This document shows, piece by piece, positions 8,072-17,347 of a DNA stretch of 30,720 bases (position 1 is its first letter; each line of letters begins with the position of its first letter). The notes beneath the pieces were generated by a model. That model was not told where the DNA came from. It searched no databases and worked only from the letters and a program-made list of their open reading frames with translations. Both the position numbers and the translations under genes were made by a program. The stretch comes from Proteiniphilum sp. UBA1403 (GTDB taxonomy: Bacteria; Bacteroidota; Bacteroidia; Bacteroidales; Dysgonomonadaceae). The stretch covers positions 1 through 30,720 of the forward strand of contig DBQD01000007.1 in NCBI GenBank assembly GCA_002305715.1, read 5' to 3'.

Positions 8072-11000
8072 TCAGTTATCACTGTTATTATCAAGTATAA
8101 TCTTTTTATCCTGATAAAAATTGAGCAAGGTGGCATATATAGGGTGTTGCTGCAAAATGTGACCATTCCCAACAAGAAACAACTGTTGCCTTGCACGTGT
8201 GATGGCCACATTCAGTTTACGGTCCACCGTACCTTCGTGATTCAAATTGGAGAGATATGTTAATTGACCAGCATTGTTCACACAAAAAGAGAGTATGATC
8301 ACATCGCGTTGACTTCCCTGAAATCGTTCTACGGTATCAATCATAATTTCATCGACACCATGTAACCTTGATTCCGATAGTTTATGTTTGATCAGTGCAA
8401 TTTGATTCCGAAACGGTGCAATGATACCAATCGAACTTGTGTCGAAGGGGATGTTGTTTTCTTCATATACTCTCTTCATCGATTTCAATAGTTCCACAAT
8501 GATTTCCGCTTCAGTCTCATTGAGTTTATCTGAATTATTAGCAGTGGGTTTGATCTGCTCTGTAGATAAAAAAGCGGTACGGTGAGTAGCAACACAATGG
8601 TCTAGCACCTTATTGGAAGAACAGTTCAAATTCCAATCATTAGATTGCCAATCACTTGCAGGGAAGAGACTTTCGGAATAGAAATAAGTAGCAGGAAAGC
8701 GCGCAATTTCCTCGTGCATTCTGCCCTGTTGGGTAAGTTGTACGTACGCATGGTGCCACCCTTTCTCTTTACAACGGCGTAACAAACGCTCGAAAAGTGA
8801 ATCACGACAATCGATTATACCCTCATTTCGCAGCGATGACTCCGAAATCGCAGAGCGTTCGGGTGATTGAAGCACAATGGTGGAAAGTTGGTTGTGATCG
8901 CCTATCATGATGAATCTATCGAAACGAGGTAACAAACCAATGATTTGTGGTTCTAGAATTTGTGATGCTTCATCGATTATGGCCACATGAAAATGCTTGA
9001 GTGAAAAGAGCTCCATCTTTCCCATGATGGATGCCAATGTTGAGATATAGATGCGTGTCTGCTGAAGCTCACTGCGCAACGATTCCCTGTTTGGAGCTTT
9101 CTCTGATATTCTTTGTAAGAGACGGTGACGAAATGGTTCAGCACAGGAGAGCTCACTCCCAATTCGAATATAAGTATCACATGAACCATTGCTACACCCA
9201 AAAGCTGCATTAATGGCATCGCATAGCTCATCGACAGCTCGATTGGTATACGCCAACACCAACATGTTATTATTCGGATTGCGGTAGAACTCTTCAATTA
9301 ACCGACGAGCAAAAATGGACGTTTTACCCGTTCCCGGGGGACCTACAATAAGGAAATAATCCTCCGAATGAATTGCTTTTTCGATGATCTCCTCTTGTGA
9401 TGGGCTCTTACGATCATCAAGTTCTAACTTCTTTGAAAAGGGAGGTTTTAGTCCCAATAGGAGTTTTCTTTTCTGTTTCGATGCTTTAAGAAAGGAGAAA
9501 ATGCTTTTGTACATGTTGTTACAGGAGGAATCGAGACAATCGTGTTCAATAGCCCACAACTGGTGATCTTCAAAAAAGTGGCGGTTCTTCTGCTTATATC
9601 GAAAACGTACCTCCACCTCCTCCCGTGTTATTTGAACAATGGTTCCTTTTAGTATCTGACGGTTTAGAACCGTATCGTTTACATCGTTTCTAGGATATAC
9701 AATGCAGATCTCCCCTTCGCGAAAATTCACAATATCGTTATCTGCTTCATTGCGGTTGAAAATTATTGTCCGTTCATTTTTTGTATCATCAATCTCCCGA
9801 ATAGTGAGGTCAGAAACCACATCAAGCGATGCATGCCGCTCTGCAAAATCGCTTTTCCAGAGTGAAGAAAGTCCATTGGGAGCATAACTTTCATTCCTAT
9901 TACCTACCTTCTGCAGATAAAGTTCTTCCGAAATAAAACGTATGTAACGATAAAACCATTCTTTTTCAAGTTCACTGCATTGCATTAGCAAACTGCCAAT
10001 CTTCTCTATCTTTTTCAGATAGAAGTGGGGGAGTCTCTGCGATGAATCGACTCTCAACGAGGCCTCAAAAATTTCAGCTACACGACTATTCTCTCCGTAG
10101 ATGATTCCCAGTTCAATAGCTACTATCAGATTTCGTAGCTGTATGATCTTTCTCTTTTTCTCATCAGTAGCGGATGCAAACCGTAGGTTTTCACCTTGTC
10201 TTTCGGCTGCCGAGTAGAGAATGGCCGCACCAATACGACGGTTCTCTTTTTCAAATACACCTTCCACCATCATCTGATAAACGATGGTTTGTATTTCGTG
10301 ATTGGATGCAATTCTGTGCGGATCGTGTGCAGGATAGGGAACTTTTCCTGATTTTAACTCTACAATTTTTGCTTCTTTACAACATGGTGGCATATAAAGC
10401 AAATCGAGTCTACCCTGAAATCCAAAATATTCGCTGAAAAAAGAGGGTTCCAACGTACAAAAATGTATGTCGATACCATTAATGGGGAAATCGTACCGAA
10501 TGACTCTCTTGATTTGCTCAAACTGATTCATTGCTTTTTGCATGAAATTCCGAAAGTCGGTATCGGTACGAATCTCTTCGCAACTGGTGTATTCAAAGGG
10601 CGATTGTTTGAAGGATCGCAAAAAAACATCGTTGAAGGAAATCGCCTCAATGTCGTCGGCATAAACCAACTCATCGAGAAAGAAGTTTGCCAGATTACCC
10701 AACAGAAGATAAGATCGATTCTCTTTCTCTTCCAGCCTGTTGCGGAAATAGTGGAGCGGTGTGACATCATACTCCTGAAAACACTCTGCAATGGCAGATG
10801 CGTCAATCAGGTAATCGGGTTCAAGGACGATAAAGTTGGGTTTATAATGTCCATTATCATCCAAATCACAATCAATCAGGTTTAATTGCACTCCATTAGG
10901 AACATTCTCGATCCACTTTGATGTGTCGGTTATTTCGCTTGAAAATGCTTGCTTTACAAGGATATGCAGGTGGAGTTCATCGAGTGTTATACAGTGTAGT

Positions 11001-11107
11001 AGATCTTTCTCAGGCTCTTTCTTCAATAACTTTACGCGAATCCTGGAGGATATTGATGGTTTACTGTTTGACTCTGAGATGTTTATCTCTTTATTTAAGT
11101 TGTTCAT
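8072..11107 (-). CDS. Dna2-like fusion: PD-(D/E)XK nuclease region plus SF1 helicase
   Basis: 1011 residues from ATG 11107; an in-frame start at 11278 would add 57 residues of unrelated-looking sequence and overlap the divergent promoter region, so it was not used. The N-terminal half holds a Cas4/RecB-type nuclease core: GRLDLLY (D235), IVELKSGK (E250, K252) and NHEIQTIVYQMM (Q273, Y277). The C-terminal half is an SF1B (Upf1/Dna2-like) helicase: Walker A GPPGTGKT (589-596), DEAS Walker B (712-715), IGDHNQLS, GRMHEEIARFP, IIAPFRNQ, DTVERFQGSQRDVIILS and LNVAITRARQQLFLVGN. The expected activity is ATP-driven unwinding with cleavage of single-stranded DNA, in repair or replication-end processing. 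I did not identify the four-cysteine Fe-S set of eukaryotic Dna2. A defence role is possible but there is no other defence gene beside it. Confidence 0.88.
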   Translation of the reverse strand: MNNLNKEINISESNSKPSISSRIRVKLLKKEPEKDLLHCITLDELHLHILVKQAFSSEITDTSKWIENVPNGVQLNLIDCDLDDNGHYKPNFIVLEPDYLIDASAIAECFQEYDVTPLHYFRNRLEEKENRSYLLLGNLANFFLDELVYADDIEAISFNDVFLRSFKQSPFEYTSCEEIRTDTDFRNFMQKAMNQFEQIKRVIRYDFPINGIDIHFCTLEPSFFSEYFGFQGRLDLLYMPPCCKEAKIVELKSGKVPYPAHDPHRIASNHEIQTIVYQMMVEGVFEKENRRIGAAILYSAAERQGENLRFASATDEKKRKIIQLRNLIVAIELGIIYGENSRVAEIFEASLRVDSSQRLPHFYLKKIEKIGSLLMQCSELEKEWFYRYIRFISEELYLQKVGNRNESYAPNGLSSLWKSDFAERHASLDVVSDLTIREIDDTKNERTIIFNRNEADNDIVNFREGEICIVYPRNDVNDTVLNRQILKGTIVQITREEVEVRFRYKQKNRHFFEDHQLWAIEHDCLDSSCNNMYKSIFSFLKASKQKRKLLLGLKPPFSKKLELDDRKSPSQEEIIEKAIHSEDYFLIVGPPGTGKTSIFARRLIEEFYRNPNNNMLVLAYTNRAVDELCDAINAAFGCSNGSCDTYIRIGSELSCAEPFRHRLLQRISEKAPNRESLRSELQQTRIYISTLASIMGKMELFSLKHFHVAIIDEASQILEPQIIGLLPRFDRFIMIGDHNQLSTIVLQSPERSAISESSLRNEGIIDCRDSLFERLLRRCKEKGWHHAYVQLTQQGRMHEEIARFPATYFYSESLFPASDWQSNDWNLNCSSNKVLDHCVATHRTAFLSTEQIKPTANNSDKLNETEAEIIVELLKSMKRVYEENNIPFDTSSIGIIAPFRNQIALIKHKLSESRLHGVDEIMIDTVERFQGSQRDVIILSFCVNNAGQLTYLSNLNHEGTVDRKLNVAITRARQQLFLVGNGHILQQHPIYATLLNFYQDKKIILDNNSDN

Positions 11108-11128
11108 ATAAATGGGTACATGAACTAT

Positions 11129-11136
11129 CAAAATTA
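11129..11136 (-). promoter_or_regulatory. Possible -7 element for the nuclease-helicase gene
   Basis: Minus-strand TAATTTTG matches TAnnTTTG, 21 bp before the ATG at 11107. No convincing -33 TTTG was found at 19-21 bp spacing, so this is a weak call. Confidence 0.3.
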
Positions 11137-11233
11137 CAAAAAATGTTTCTCCTTTAAAAGTAATCCATATGCAAATGGCATTCCAACTAGAAATATAATT
11201 GATCCGAAGAGGAGTAAAAAGCGCGAAGTTTGT

Positions 11234-11241
11234 TACCTTTG
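11234..11241 (+). promoter_or_regulatory. Predicted -7 element for the zinc-ribbon gene
   Basis: TACCTTTG matches TAnnTTTG exactly and ends 37 bp before the ATG at 11279. No good -33 element was seen. It argues that translation starts at 11279 rather than at the in-frame ATG at 11120. Confidence 0.45.
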
Positions 11242-11278
11242 CGAAAACGGTAAAATCACTCCAAACACCCGAAATCAT

Positions 11279-12424
11279 ATGTCCCTACAATGTCCCTTAT
11301 GTGGGAAGAGTAAAGCGTCAGAGGCGTTGTTTTGTGAAAGTTGTTCGAATAAGATCCGTACAAATTATGAAGTTGAGCTCCCAAATCAATCGAAACGGGA
11401 GGTAGAACCCATTGTCTCAAGGCAAGAGGTGAAACCGGAGATTGTGGAACAGATTGCGGCGGAACCTATTTACAATAGCGAGAAGATAGATGTAAACGAT
11501 AACCCCGAGGAGAAGAAGCCGGAACGAAGTGGAGAGAAGAGGAAAAAAGGGAAATTGTTATTAAGAATAGTCATCCTTCTTTTCGTATTAACTGGAGCAT
11601 TTCTTGTTTACAACGAAACAATACGAAAGAGTAGTCTTGAGCGTATTGCGTGGGGTAAGGCATTGGAGATTAATACAATAGGTGGATACCTTGACTATAT
11701 GTCATCCTTTCCTAACTCCGTCCATTTTGCCGATGCACAAACACTGATGCGAAGCCTAAAGGAAGGAGAAACAACAGAATGGCAACGGATTAAAACGACA
11801 AATAATCCATCCGACTTACGTGATTTTCTTCATCATTATCCCGAAACACCCTATCGTTCACTTGTAGAAATACGTCTCGATTCGCTCTCCTGGATAGAAG
11901 CATTGAAGGCTAATCGTGTTGAAGCCTATTCCGATTATATCTTACAGGTTGAAATTGGTGACTTCAATGGTGAGTATTTGTCGCTCGCCAAGAGTCGCTA
12001 TAATATGTTGTTTCAGTCCTACCCTGTGAATGAAGCTGATCTTGAATTTATTCGTCGAATTGTTGGGGAATTTTTCAATTCTCTATCTTCGCTCGATGGT
12101 GATGGCATTCGTCGCCATCTGGCACCAGTGGTGAATCGTTTTTTTGAAACTGGGAGAACCTCCCGGGAACAACTCATCGAAAGGCTGCAAACTTCAACTA
12201 CATATGCACAGAATGGCACAATCCATTTTGTAGTTGATGCAAGTACCGTGCAGTATGAAAAGACAATGGAAGATGGTTTTAAAGTTAACATCCCCATTAC
12301 GAAGATAATTGAGAAAGATGAATCCACCACTACACTACCTGGTTTCATAGTTCACATGGAGATTGATTCATTATTTCAGATTATTTCAGTGTATGAAACA
12401 AAACCATATCCCGAATTACGTTGA
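11279..12424 (+). CDS. Zinc-ribbon, single-pass membrane protein with repeat and NTF2-like regions
   Basis: 381 residues from ATG 11279, chosen because the zinc ribbon then starts the protein and a -7 element lies just upstream. Seen: C5-x2-C8-x10-C19-x2-C22 zinc ribbon, a low-complexity acidic/basic linker (about 25-92), one transmembrane helix (about 93-111, LLLRIVILLFVLTGAFLV), then two or three short helical repeats of the type Y..Y...FP.S....A (about 125-250). The C-terminal region, from about 255, resembles an NTF2-like fold (EFIRRIVGEFFNSLSSLDGDGIRRHL and following beta-rich sequence). The predicted topology is a cytosolic zinc ribbon with the rest in the periplasm. No catalytic motif was seen and the function is unknown. 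It runs divergently from the nuclease-helicase and 80 bp ahead of uvrB. Confidence 0.8.
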   Translation: MSLQCPLCGKSKASEALFCESCSNKIRTNYEVELPNQSKREVEPIVSRQEVKPEIVEQIAAEPIYNSEKIDVNDNPEEKKPERSGEKRKKGKLLLRIVILLFVLTGAFLVYNETIRKSSLERIAWGKALEINTIGGYLDYMSSFPNSVHFADAQTLMRSLKEGETTEWQRIKTTNNPSDLRDFLHHYPETPYRSLVEIRLDSLSWIEALKANRVEAYSDYILQVEIGDFNGEYLSLAKSRYNMLFQSYPVNEADLEFIRRIVGEFFNSLSSLDGDGIRRHLAPVVNRFFETGRTSREQLIERLQTSTTYAQNGTIHFVVDASTVQYEKTMEDGFKVNIPITKIIEKDESTTTLPGFIVHMEIDSLFQIISVYETKPYPELR

Positions 12425-12504
12425 ATAGATTAAGAGATAGTTCACGAAGTTTATAGGTCCCTCCTTCAAACCAAATGAATTTCTAGTTTGTTAAAGCGAT
12501 AACT

Positions 12505-14514
12505 ATGCAATTCCAACTAACATCAGAATATAAGCCGACCGGTGACCAGCCGGAGGCAATTAAAGCACTCGTTGAGGGACTTCAGCAGAAGGTCCCATAT
12601 CAGACATTGCTGGGTGTGACCGGATCGGGTAAAACGTTTACAATTGCCAATGTAATTGCCCAAATGAACAAACCCACGCTGGTGTTGAGTCACAACAAAA
12701 CATTGGCAGCACAGCTCTACAGCGAATTCAAAGGGTTTTTTCCGAATAATGCGGTAGAATACTTTGTCTCTTATTACGATTATTATCAACCTGAAGCATA
12801 TATTCCCACGACCGATACGTACATCGAGAAGGACCTTGCTATTAATGACGAGATTGAGAAGCTACGCCTTGCTGCGACCTCTTCGTTGCTTTCTGGACGG
12901 AATGATGTGATTGTGGTCTCGTCGGTCTCCTGCCTTTATGGTATTGGGAATCCGGAGGATTTTCAGCAGACAACAATCGACGTGAAGGTCGGACAGACCA
13001 TCGAGCGGGATTATTTTCTACGCTTGCTCGTCAATAGCCTTTACTCACGCAACGAAACACCCGACTTCGGGCGGGGTAACTTTAGGGTGAAGGGCGATAC
13101 TGTGGATGTTTTTCTAGCATACCACGATTATATTATCCGAGTCATCTTTTGGGGCGATGAGATCGAAAGTGTGGAGTCGATAGACCCCCTTACGGGCATT
13201 ACCATGGAGCGAATGGATGCATACCGTATCTTCCCCGCCAACCTGTTTGTAACCACCCAGGAACGCATTAATAGGGCAATAGACGAGATACAGATCGACC
13301 TCGGGAAGCAGGTTGAATTTTTTCAGGAAATTGGAAAACCGTATGAAGCGAAACGGTTGTATGAACGGGTGACATACGATATTGAGATGATCAAGGAGGT
13401 GGGGTACTGTTCCGGTATTGAGAACTACTCGCGCTACTTCGACGGGCGACAGCCAGGGACACGCCCTTTCTGTCTACTTGACTTCTTCCCGGAGGATTAT
13501 CTGACTGTGATTGATGAGAGTCACGTAACCATTCCCCAGATACGGGCTATGTATGGAGGTGACCATTCCCGTAAAATCAACCTGGTGGAATATGGATTCC
13601 GATTACCTGCAGCAATTGACAATCGTCCCCTCAAATTTGAAGAGTTTGAAGCACTTACACCCGAAATTATCTTCGTAAGTGCTACCCCTGCCGATTATGA
13701 GTTGGAGAAATCGGAAGGAATAGTCGTCGATCAGCTGATTCGCCCCACAGGATTGCTAGATCCCCCCATCGATGTTCGTCCAAGTTTGAACCAGATTGAT
13801 GACCTCATGGAGGAAATTCAACAGCGAGTTGAAAAGGATGAAAGGATACTGGTGACAACGCTCACTAAGCGGATGGCAGAAGAGCTGACGGCATACTTGG
13901 CAGGTAACAATGTGCGGTGTAACTACATCCATTCTGATGTGGAGACACTGGAGCGTGTGAAGATCATGGACGATCTACGTGCAGGGTTGTTCGATGTTCT
14001 GATTGGTGTGAACTTATTACGCGAAGGTCTCGATTTGCCAGAAGTATCACTTGTCGCCGTTTTAGATGCCGATAAGGAGGGTTTTCTACGTTCCCATCGT
14101 TCTCTCACACAAACAGCAGGTCGTGCTGCCCGCAATGTGAACGGGAAGGTAATCTTTTATGCAGACAAGATTACCCAAAGTATGCAGATGACAATCGATG
14201 AAACCAACCGTAGAAGAGAAAAACAGATGAAATACAACGAAGAACATGGCATCTCACCCACACAAATTAAGAGAAGCCATTCTTCGGTTCTAAACAAGGA
14301 ACAACCATCTTCATCAGAAACAAAAGCATATGTGGAACCAGATTATTATTCAATGGCTGCAGAACCGCTGCCAACATATGCCACTGCCGATGATTTGAAG
14401 AATAAAATAGAACAAACTCGCAAGGCAATGTTGGCCGCAGCAAAGAAAATGGAATTTTTAGAGGCTGCTCAACTGCGCGATCAGCTGGTAATGCTGGAAG
14501 CGATGTTGAAATGA
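12505..14514 (+). CDS. uvrB: Excinuclease ABC subunit B
   Basis: DNA-damage recognition helicase of the UvrABC nucleotide excision repair complex; it is loaded by UvrA and positions UvrC for the dual incisions. It has 669 residues, full length for the family. Seen: Walker A GVTGSGKT (37-44); the beta-hairpin region YYDYYQPEAYIP and TDTYIEKD, which threads between the DNA strands; VIDESHVTIPQ; the helicase motifs LVTTLTKRMAEELT, GVNLLREGLDLPEVSLVAVLDADKEGFLRS and QTAGRAARN; and a C-terminal UVR motif (about 630-668, AAKKMEFLEAAQLRDQ), which contacts UvrC. The start is clear because TSEYKPTGDQPEAI is the usual N-terminus. fhs follows after 30 bp on the same strand. Confidence 0.98.
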   Translation: MQFQLTSEYKPTGDQPEAIKALVEGLQQKVPYQTLLGVTGSGKTFTIANVIAQMNKPTLVLSHNKTLAAQLYSEFKGFFPNNAVEYFVSYYDYYQPEAYIPTTDTYIEKDLAINDEIEKLRLAATSSLLSGRNDVIVVSSVSCLYGIGNPEDFQQTTIDVKVGQTIERDYFLRLLVNSLYSRNETPDFGRGNFRVKGDTVDVFLAYHDYIIRVIFWGDEIESVESIDPLTGITMERMDAYRIFPANLFVTTQERINRAIDEIQIDLGKQVEFFQEIGKPYEAKRLYERVTYDIEMIKEVGYCSGIENYSRYFDGRQPGTRPFCLLDFFPEDYLTVIDESHVTIPQIRAMYGGDHSRKINLVEYGFRLPAAIDNRPLKFEEFEALTPEIIFVSATPADYELEKSEGIVVDQLIRPTGLLDPPIDVRPSLNQIDDLMEEIQQRVEKDERILVTTLTKRMAEELTAYLAGNNVRCNYIHSDVETLERVKIMDDLRAGLFDVLIGVNLLREGLDLPEVSLVAVLDADKEGFLRSHRSLTQTAGRAARNVNGKVIFYADKITQSMQMTIDETNRRREKQMKYNEEHGISPTQIKRSHSSVLNKEQPSSSETKAYVEPDYYSMAAEPLPTYATADDLKNKIEQTRKAMLAAAKKMEFLEAAQLRDQLVMLEAMLK

Positions 14515-14544
14515 CGAGTTCAATGAAATTAGTAAAAAAGGAAC

Positions 14545-16209
14545 ATGAAATCAGACATTCAAATTGCAAGAGAGACACAATTAAGAAAAGTAAAAGATAT
14601 TGCTGAAAATATCGGAATACCTCGCGATGAGGTCATTAGCTTCGGTCGCCACATGGCAAAAATACCAGCTAAGTTGCTTATACCCGAGAAGATAAACAAA
14701 AGCAACCTGATCCTTGTCACTGCAATCACCCCCACCAAGGCCGGAATCGGCAAAACAACCGTTTCCATTGGACTGGCACTCGGATTAAACAAAATAGGGA
14801 AAAAAGCCATTGTGGCACTTCGTGAACCATCTTTGGGACCTGTTTTTGGTATGAAAGGTGGTGCAGCAGGGGGAGGGTATGCTCAGGTACTTCCCATGGA
14901 AAATATCAACCTGCATTTTACAGGCGATTTTCATGCGGTAACCACAGCGCATAACACCATCTCAGCATTGCTCGACAACTACATCTTTCGGGTTCAGGGC
15001 ACAGGTGATGAATTAAAAGAGGTTCTTTGGAAGCGGGTAATGGATGTGAACGACCGTAGCTTGCGATATATTGTCACAGGTCTGGGACCCGGGAATGGTG
15101 TGCCCCAGGAAGCTGGCTTTGATATCACCGCAGCATCGGAGCTGATGGCAATCCTTTGCTTAGCGGAAAATGAAAACGACCTACGCCGTCGTATCGAAAA
15201 TATCCTATTGGGTTATACCCGAAGCGGCAAACCATTCACGGTGAAAGATTTGGGTGTTGCAGGTGCTATTACTGTGTTGATGAAGGACGCCATTCATCCC
15301 AACCTGGTACAAACTACAGAAAATACACCGGCGTTTGTACATGGTGGTCCCTTTGCCAATATTGCTCACGGCTGTAATTCTGTATTGGCGACTAAAATGG
15401 CCATGTCTTATGGTGATTATGTGGTGACAGAAGCTGGTTTTGGTGCAGACTTGGGTGCAGAAAAATTTTTCAATATCAAGTGTCGTAAGAGTGGATTGCG
15501 ACCCAAACTTACGGTGATTGTGGTGACTGCCCAAGGACTCAAAATGCATGGTGGTACACCCGAGAAAGAAATTAAAGCTCCGGACCTCAACGGACTGAAA
15601 AAAGGACTTGCCAACTTGGAGAAGCATCTTGTTAATTTGGAGGCATTTGGACAGTCTGTCGTTGTAGCTTTTAACAAGTATGCTTTCGATACATTCGAGG
15701 AAATTGAAGCAATCAAGAGCTTTTGCATAGAAAAGGGTGTTTCCTTTGCCGTGAATGAGGCTTTTACAGATGGTGGTAATGGTGCTGTGGCCTTGGCAAA
15801 TGCGGTAGTGGAAGCTATTGAAAACAAGCCCTCTGGTGACCTGAAGTTTACCTATGAACTTGAGGATAGTATTGAAACCAAGATTACAAAAATTGCGACC
15901 AATATTTATGGGGCTCGCGATGTGGTATTGGGTGAAAAAGCATTAAAGAAATTGCGTTTCATTGAAGGTACACCCCTCGAAAAGATGCCGGTCTGCATTG
16001 CCAAGACGCAGTATTCTTTTTCTGCAGAACCCAAATGGTACGGGGTGGCGAAGGATTTCCGGTTTAAGATCAACGACTTGGTTATCAATCAGGGATCGGA
16101 ATTCATTGTTGCCATTGCTGGTGAAATGATGCGTATGCCAGGCCTACCTGCTGAACCTCAGGCAAAATTTATTGATATAATTGACGGTAAGATTGAGGGG
16201 TTGAGCTAA
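14545..16209 (+). CDS. fhs: Formate-tetrahydrofolate ligase
   Basis: Cytosolic enzyme joining formate to tetrahydrofolate with ATP to give 10-formyl-THF for purine synthesis, initiator-tRNA formylation and one-carbon metabolism. It has 554 residues, the normal length. Seen: ITPTKAGIGKTTVSIGLALGL (P-loop, about 63-83), REPSLGPVFGMKGGAAGGGYAQV, INLHFTGDFHAVTTAHN, TGLGPGNGVPQEAGFDITAASE, AFVHGGPFANIAHGCNS, VTEAGFGADLGAEKFF and the C-terminal MRMPGLPAEPQAKFID. It starts 30 bp after uvrB and is probably cotranscribed, though a functional link is not evident. Its stop is 4 bp from the convergent hemW stop, with no hairpin between them. Confidence 0.98.
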   Translation: MKSDIQIARETQLRKVKDIAENIGIPRDEVISFGRHMAKIPAKLLIPEKINKSNLILVTAITPTKAGIGKTTVSIGLALGLNKIGKKAIVALREPSLGPVFGMKGGAAGGGYAQVLPMENINLHFTGDFHAVTTAHNTISALLDNYIFRVQGTGDELKEVLWKRVMDVNDRSLRYIVTGLGPGNGVPQEAGFDITAASELMAILCLAENENDLRRRIENILLGYTRSGKPFTVKDLGVAGAITVLMKDAIHPNLVQTTENTPAFVHGGPFANIAHGCNSVLATKMAMSYGDYVVTEAGFGADLGAEKFFNIKCRKSGLRPKLTVIVVTAQGLKMHGGTPEKEIKAPDLNGLKKGLANLEKHLVNLEAFGQSVVVAFNKYAFDTFEEIEAIKSFCIEKGVSFAVNEAFTDGGNGAVALANAVVEAIENKPSGDLKFTYELEDSIETKITKIATNIYGARDVVLGEKALKKLRFIEGTPLEKMPVCIAKTQYSFSAEPKWYGVAKDFRFKINDLVINQGSEFIVAIAGEMMRMPGLPAEPQAKFIDIIDGKIEGLS

Positions 16210-16213
16210 CGTG

Positions 16214-17338
16214 CTAGACTCGCATTAAATCGGTCATAATGCCATCAGAGATGAAGATACCTTCTCGTGTGAGTTTGAGGGTATCTTCATCTTTTAATAG
16301 GAGCTTCTGGTCGAGATACTTTTGTGCAATTTGTATGCAAAACTCATAATAAAGTTCACCAAATTTGTTTCTCAACTCTGTAAGGTTTATACCCCACATG
16401 GTGCGTAATCCGGTGAGGATAAATTCATTGTATTTCTCATTTTGACTCAGTTGCTCGTGACTCCGTTCGGGAGAAGTAGATTCTATTCCTTTGATATACC
16501 GGTTGAGTGAGGCAATGTTAAAGGAGCGATTTTCACCATCGTAGGAGTGAGCCGCCGGTCCCAGACCCACATATTTTTTATTATGCCAATATGAAGTATT
16601 GTGTCGTGAGAAACAACCCTCTTTGCCGAAAGCAGAAATCTCATAGTGGATAAAATCATCGGATGTAAGTCGGTCAATTAGCATGGAAAACATGGCTGTG
16701 CTGATTGCTTCATCAACCTGTTTTATTTTACCTGCTTTCAACAGGGAGTACATCTTTGTTTTTTCTTCGTAAATAAGATGATAGGCAGATATATGCTGTA
16801 CATGTAGTGCGATGGCTTGATCCAGATTTTTGTCCCATCGTTCCAATGTCTGGTTGGGAAGACCATACATGAGGTCGATGCTAATATTATTAAATCCCTT
16901 TTCCTGACATTTTGTAACCACATCGAATGCTTGTTGTGCCGAATGACGCCTTCGTAGAAACCTCAACTCTTCATCGTCGAAACTCTGTATGCCAATGCTG
17001 AGGCGGTTGACCGGTAGTGCTGCGAGCATCCCAATGTATTCGTCCGTAAGATCATCGGGATTGGCCTCAACCGTTATTTCCACCTCCGCATCAATGTCGT
17101 ACTGATTGTAGAGGGTATGAAAGATTTGTTCAAAATGATGCTGATGAAGTCGCGAAGGCGTCCCTCCTCCAAAGTAGATGGTATGCACCGTTTCGGGAAG
17201 CTCATCTTTCCGCATCACCCCCTCCTTGCAGAGAGCATCTACAAATGCATCTATCTGCGATTCATTGGTGATGGTATAAAAATCGCAGTACGTACATCGG
17301 GTCTTGCAATAAGGAATATGAATATAGATACCTGCCAC
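16214..17338 (-). CDS. hemW: Radical SAM heme chaperone HemW
   Basis: 374 residues with a GTG start at 17338. HemW is a radical-SAM-family protein that binds heme and delivers it to respiratory enzymes; it is often mis-annotated as oxygen-independent coproporphyrinogen oxidase. Seen: HIPYCKTRCTYCDF with the [4Fe-4S]-binding C11-x3-C15-x2-C18, GGGTPSRL, EVTVEANPDDL-type SAM-site residues, RLSIGIQSFDDEELRFLRRRHSAQQA and SIDLMYGLPNQTLERW, and the C-terminal winged-helix-like HemW domain (GLRTMWGINLTELRNKFG). The CxxxCxxC followed by Asp-Phe, and the overall length, fit HemW rather than HemN, whose motif is CxxxCxxC followed by a different context. It lies 9 bp after the HD gene and is the last gene of a three-gene operon. 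Confidence 0.92.
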   Translation of the reverse strand: MAGIYIHIPYCKTRCTYCDFYTITNESQIDAFVDALCKEGVMRKDELPETVHTIYFGGGTPSRLHQHHFEQIFHTLYNQYDIDAEVEITVEANPDDLTDEYIGMLAALPVNRLSIGIQSFDDEELRFLRRRHSAQQAFDVVTKCQEKGFNNISIDLMYGLPNQTLERWDKNLDQAIALHVQHISAYHLIYEEKTKMYSLLKAGKIKQVDEAISTAMFSMLIDRLTSDDFIHYEISAFGKEGCFSRHNTSYWHNKKYVGLGPAAHSYDGENRSFNIASLNRYIKGIESTSPERSHEQLSQNEKYNEFILTGLRTMWGINLTELRNKFGELYYEFCIQIAQKYLDQKLLLKDEDTLKLTREGIFISDGIMTDLMRV

Positions 17339-17347
17339 CTTACTTTC

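Noticed and set aside
11108..11278. Upstream in-frame ATG (11278) for the nuclease-helicase and (11120) for the zinc-ribbon gene
   Set aside because: Using both would make divergent genes overlap by about 160 bp and adds unrelated-looking residues; ATG 11107 and ATG 11279 fit the -7 elements and domain starts better.
14515..14544. Possible folate riboswitch before fhs
   Set aside because: Only 30 bp separate uvrB from fhs, too short for a tetrahydrofolate riboswitch.
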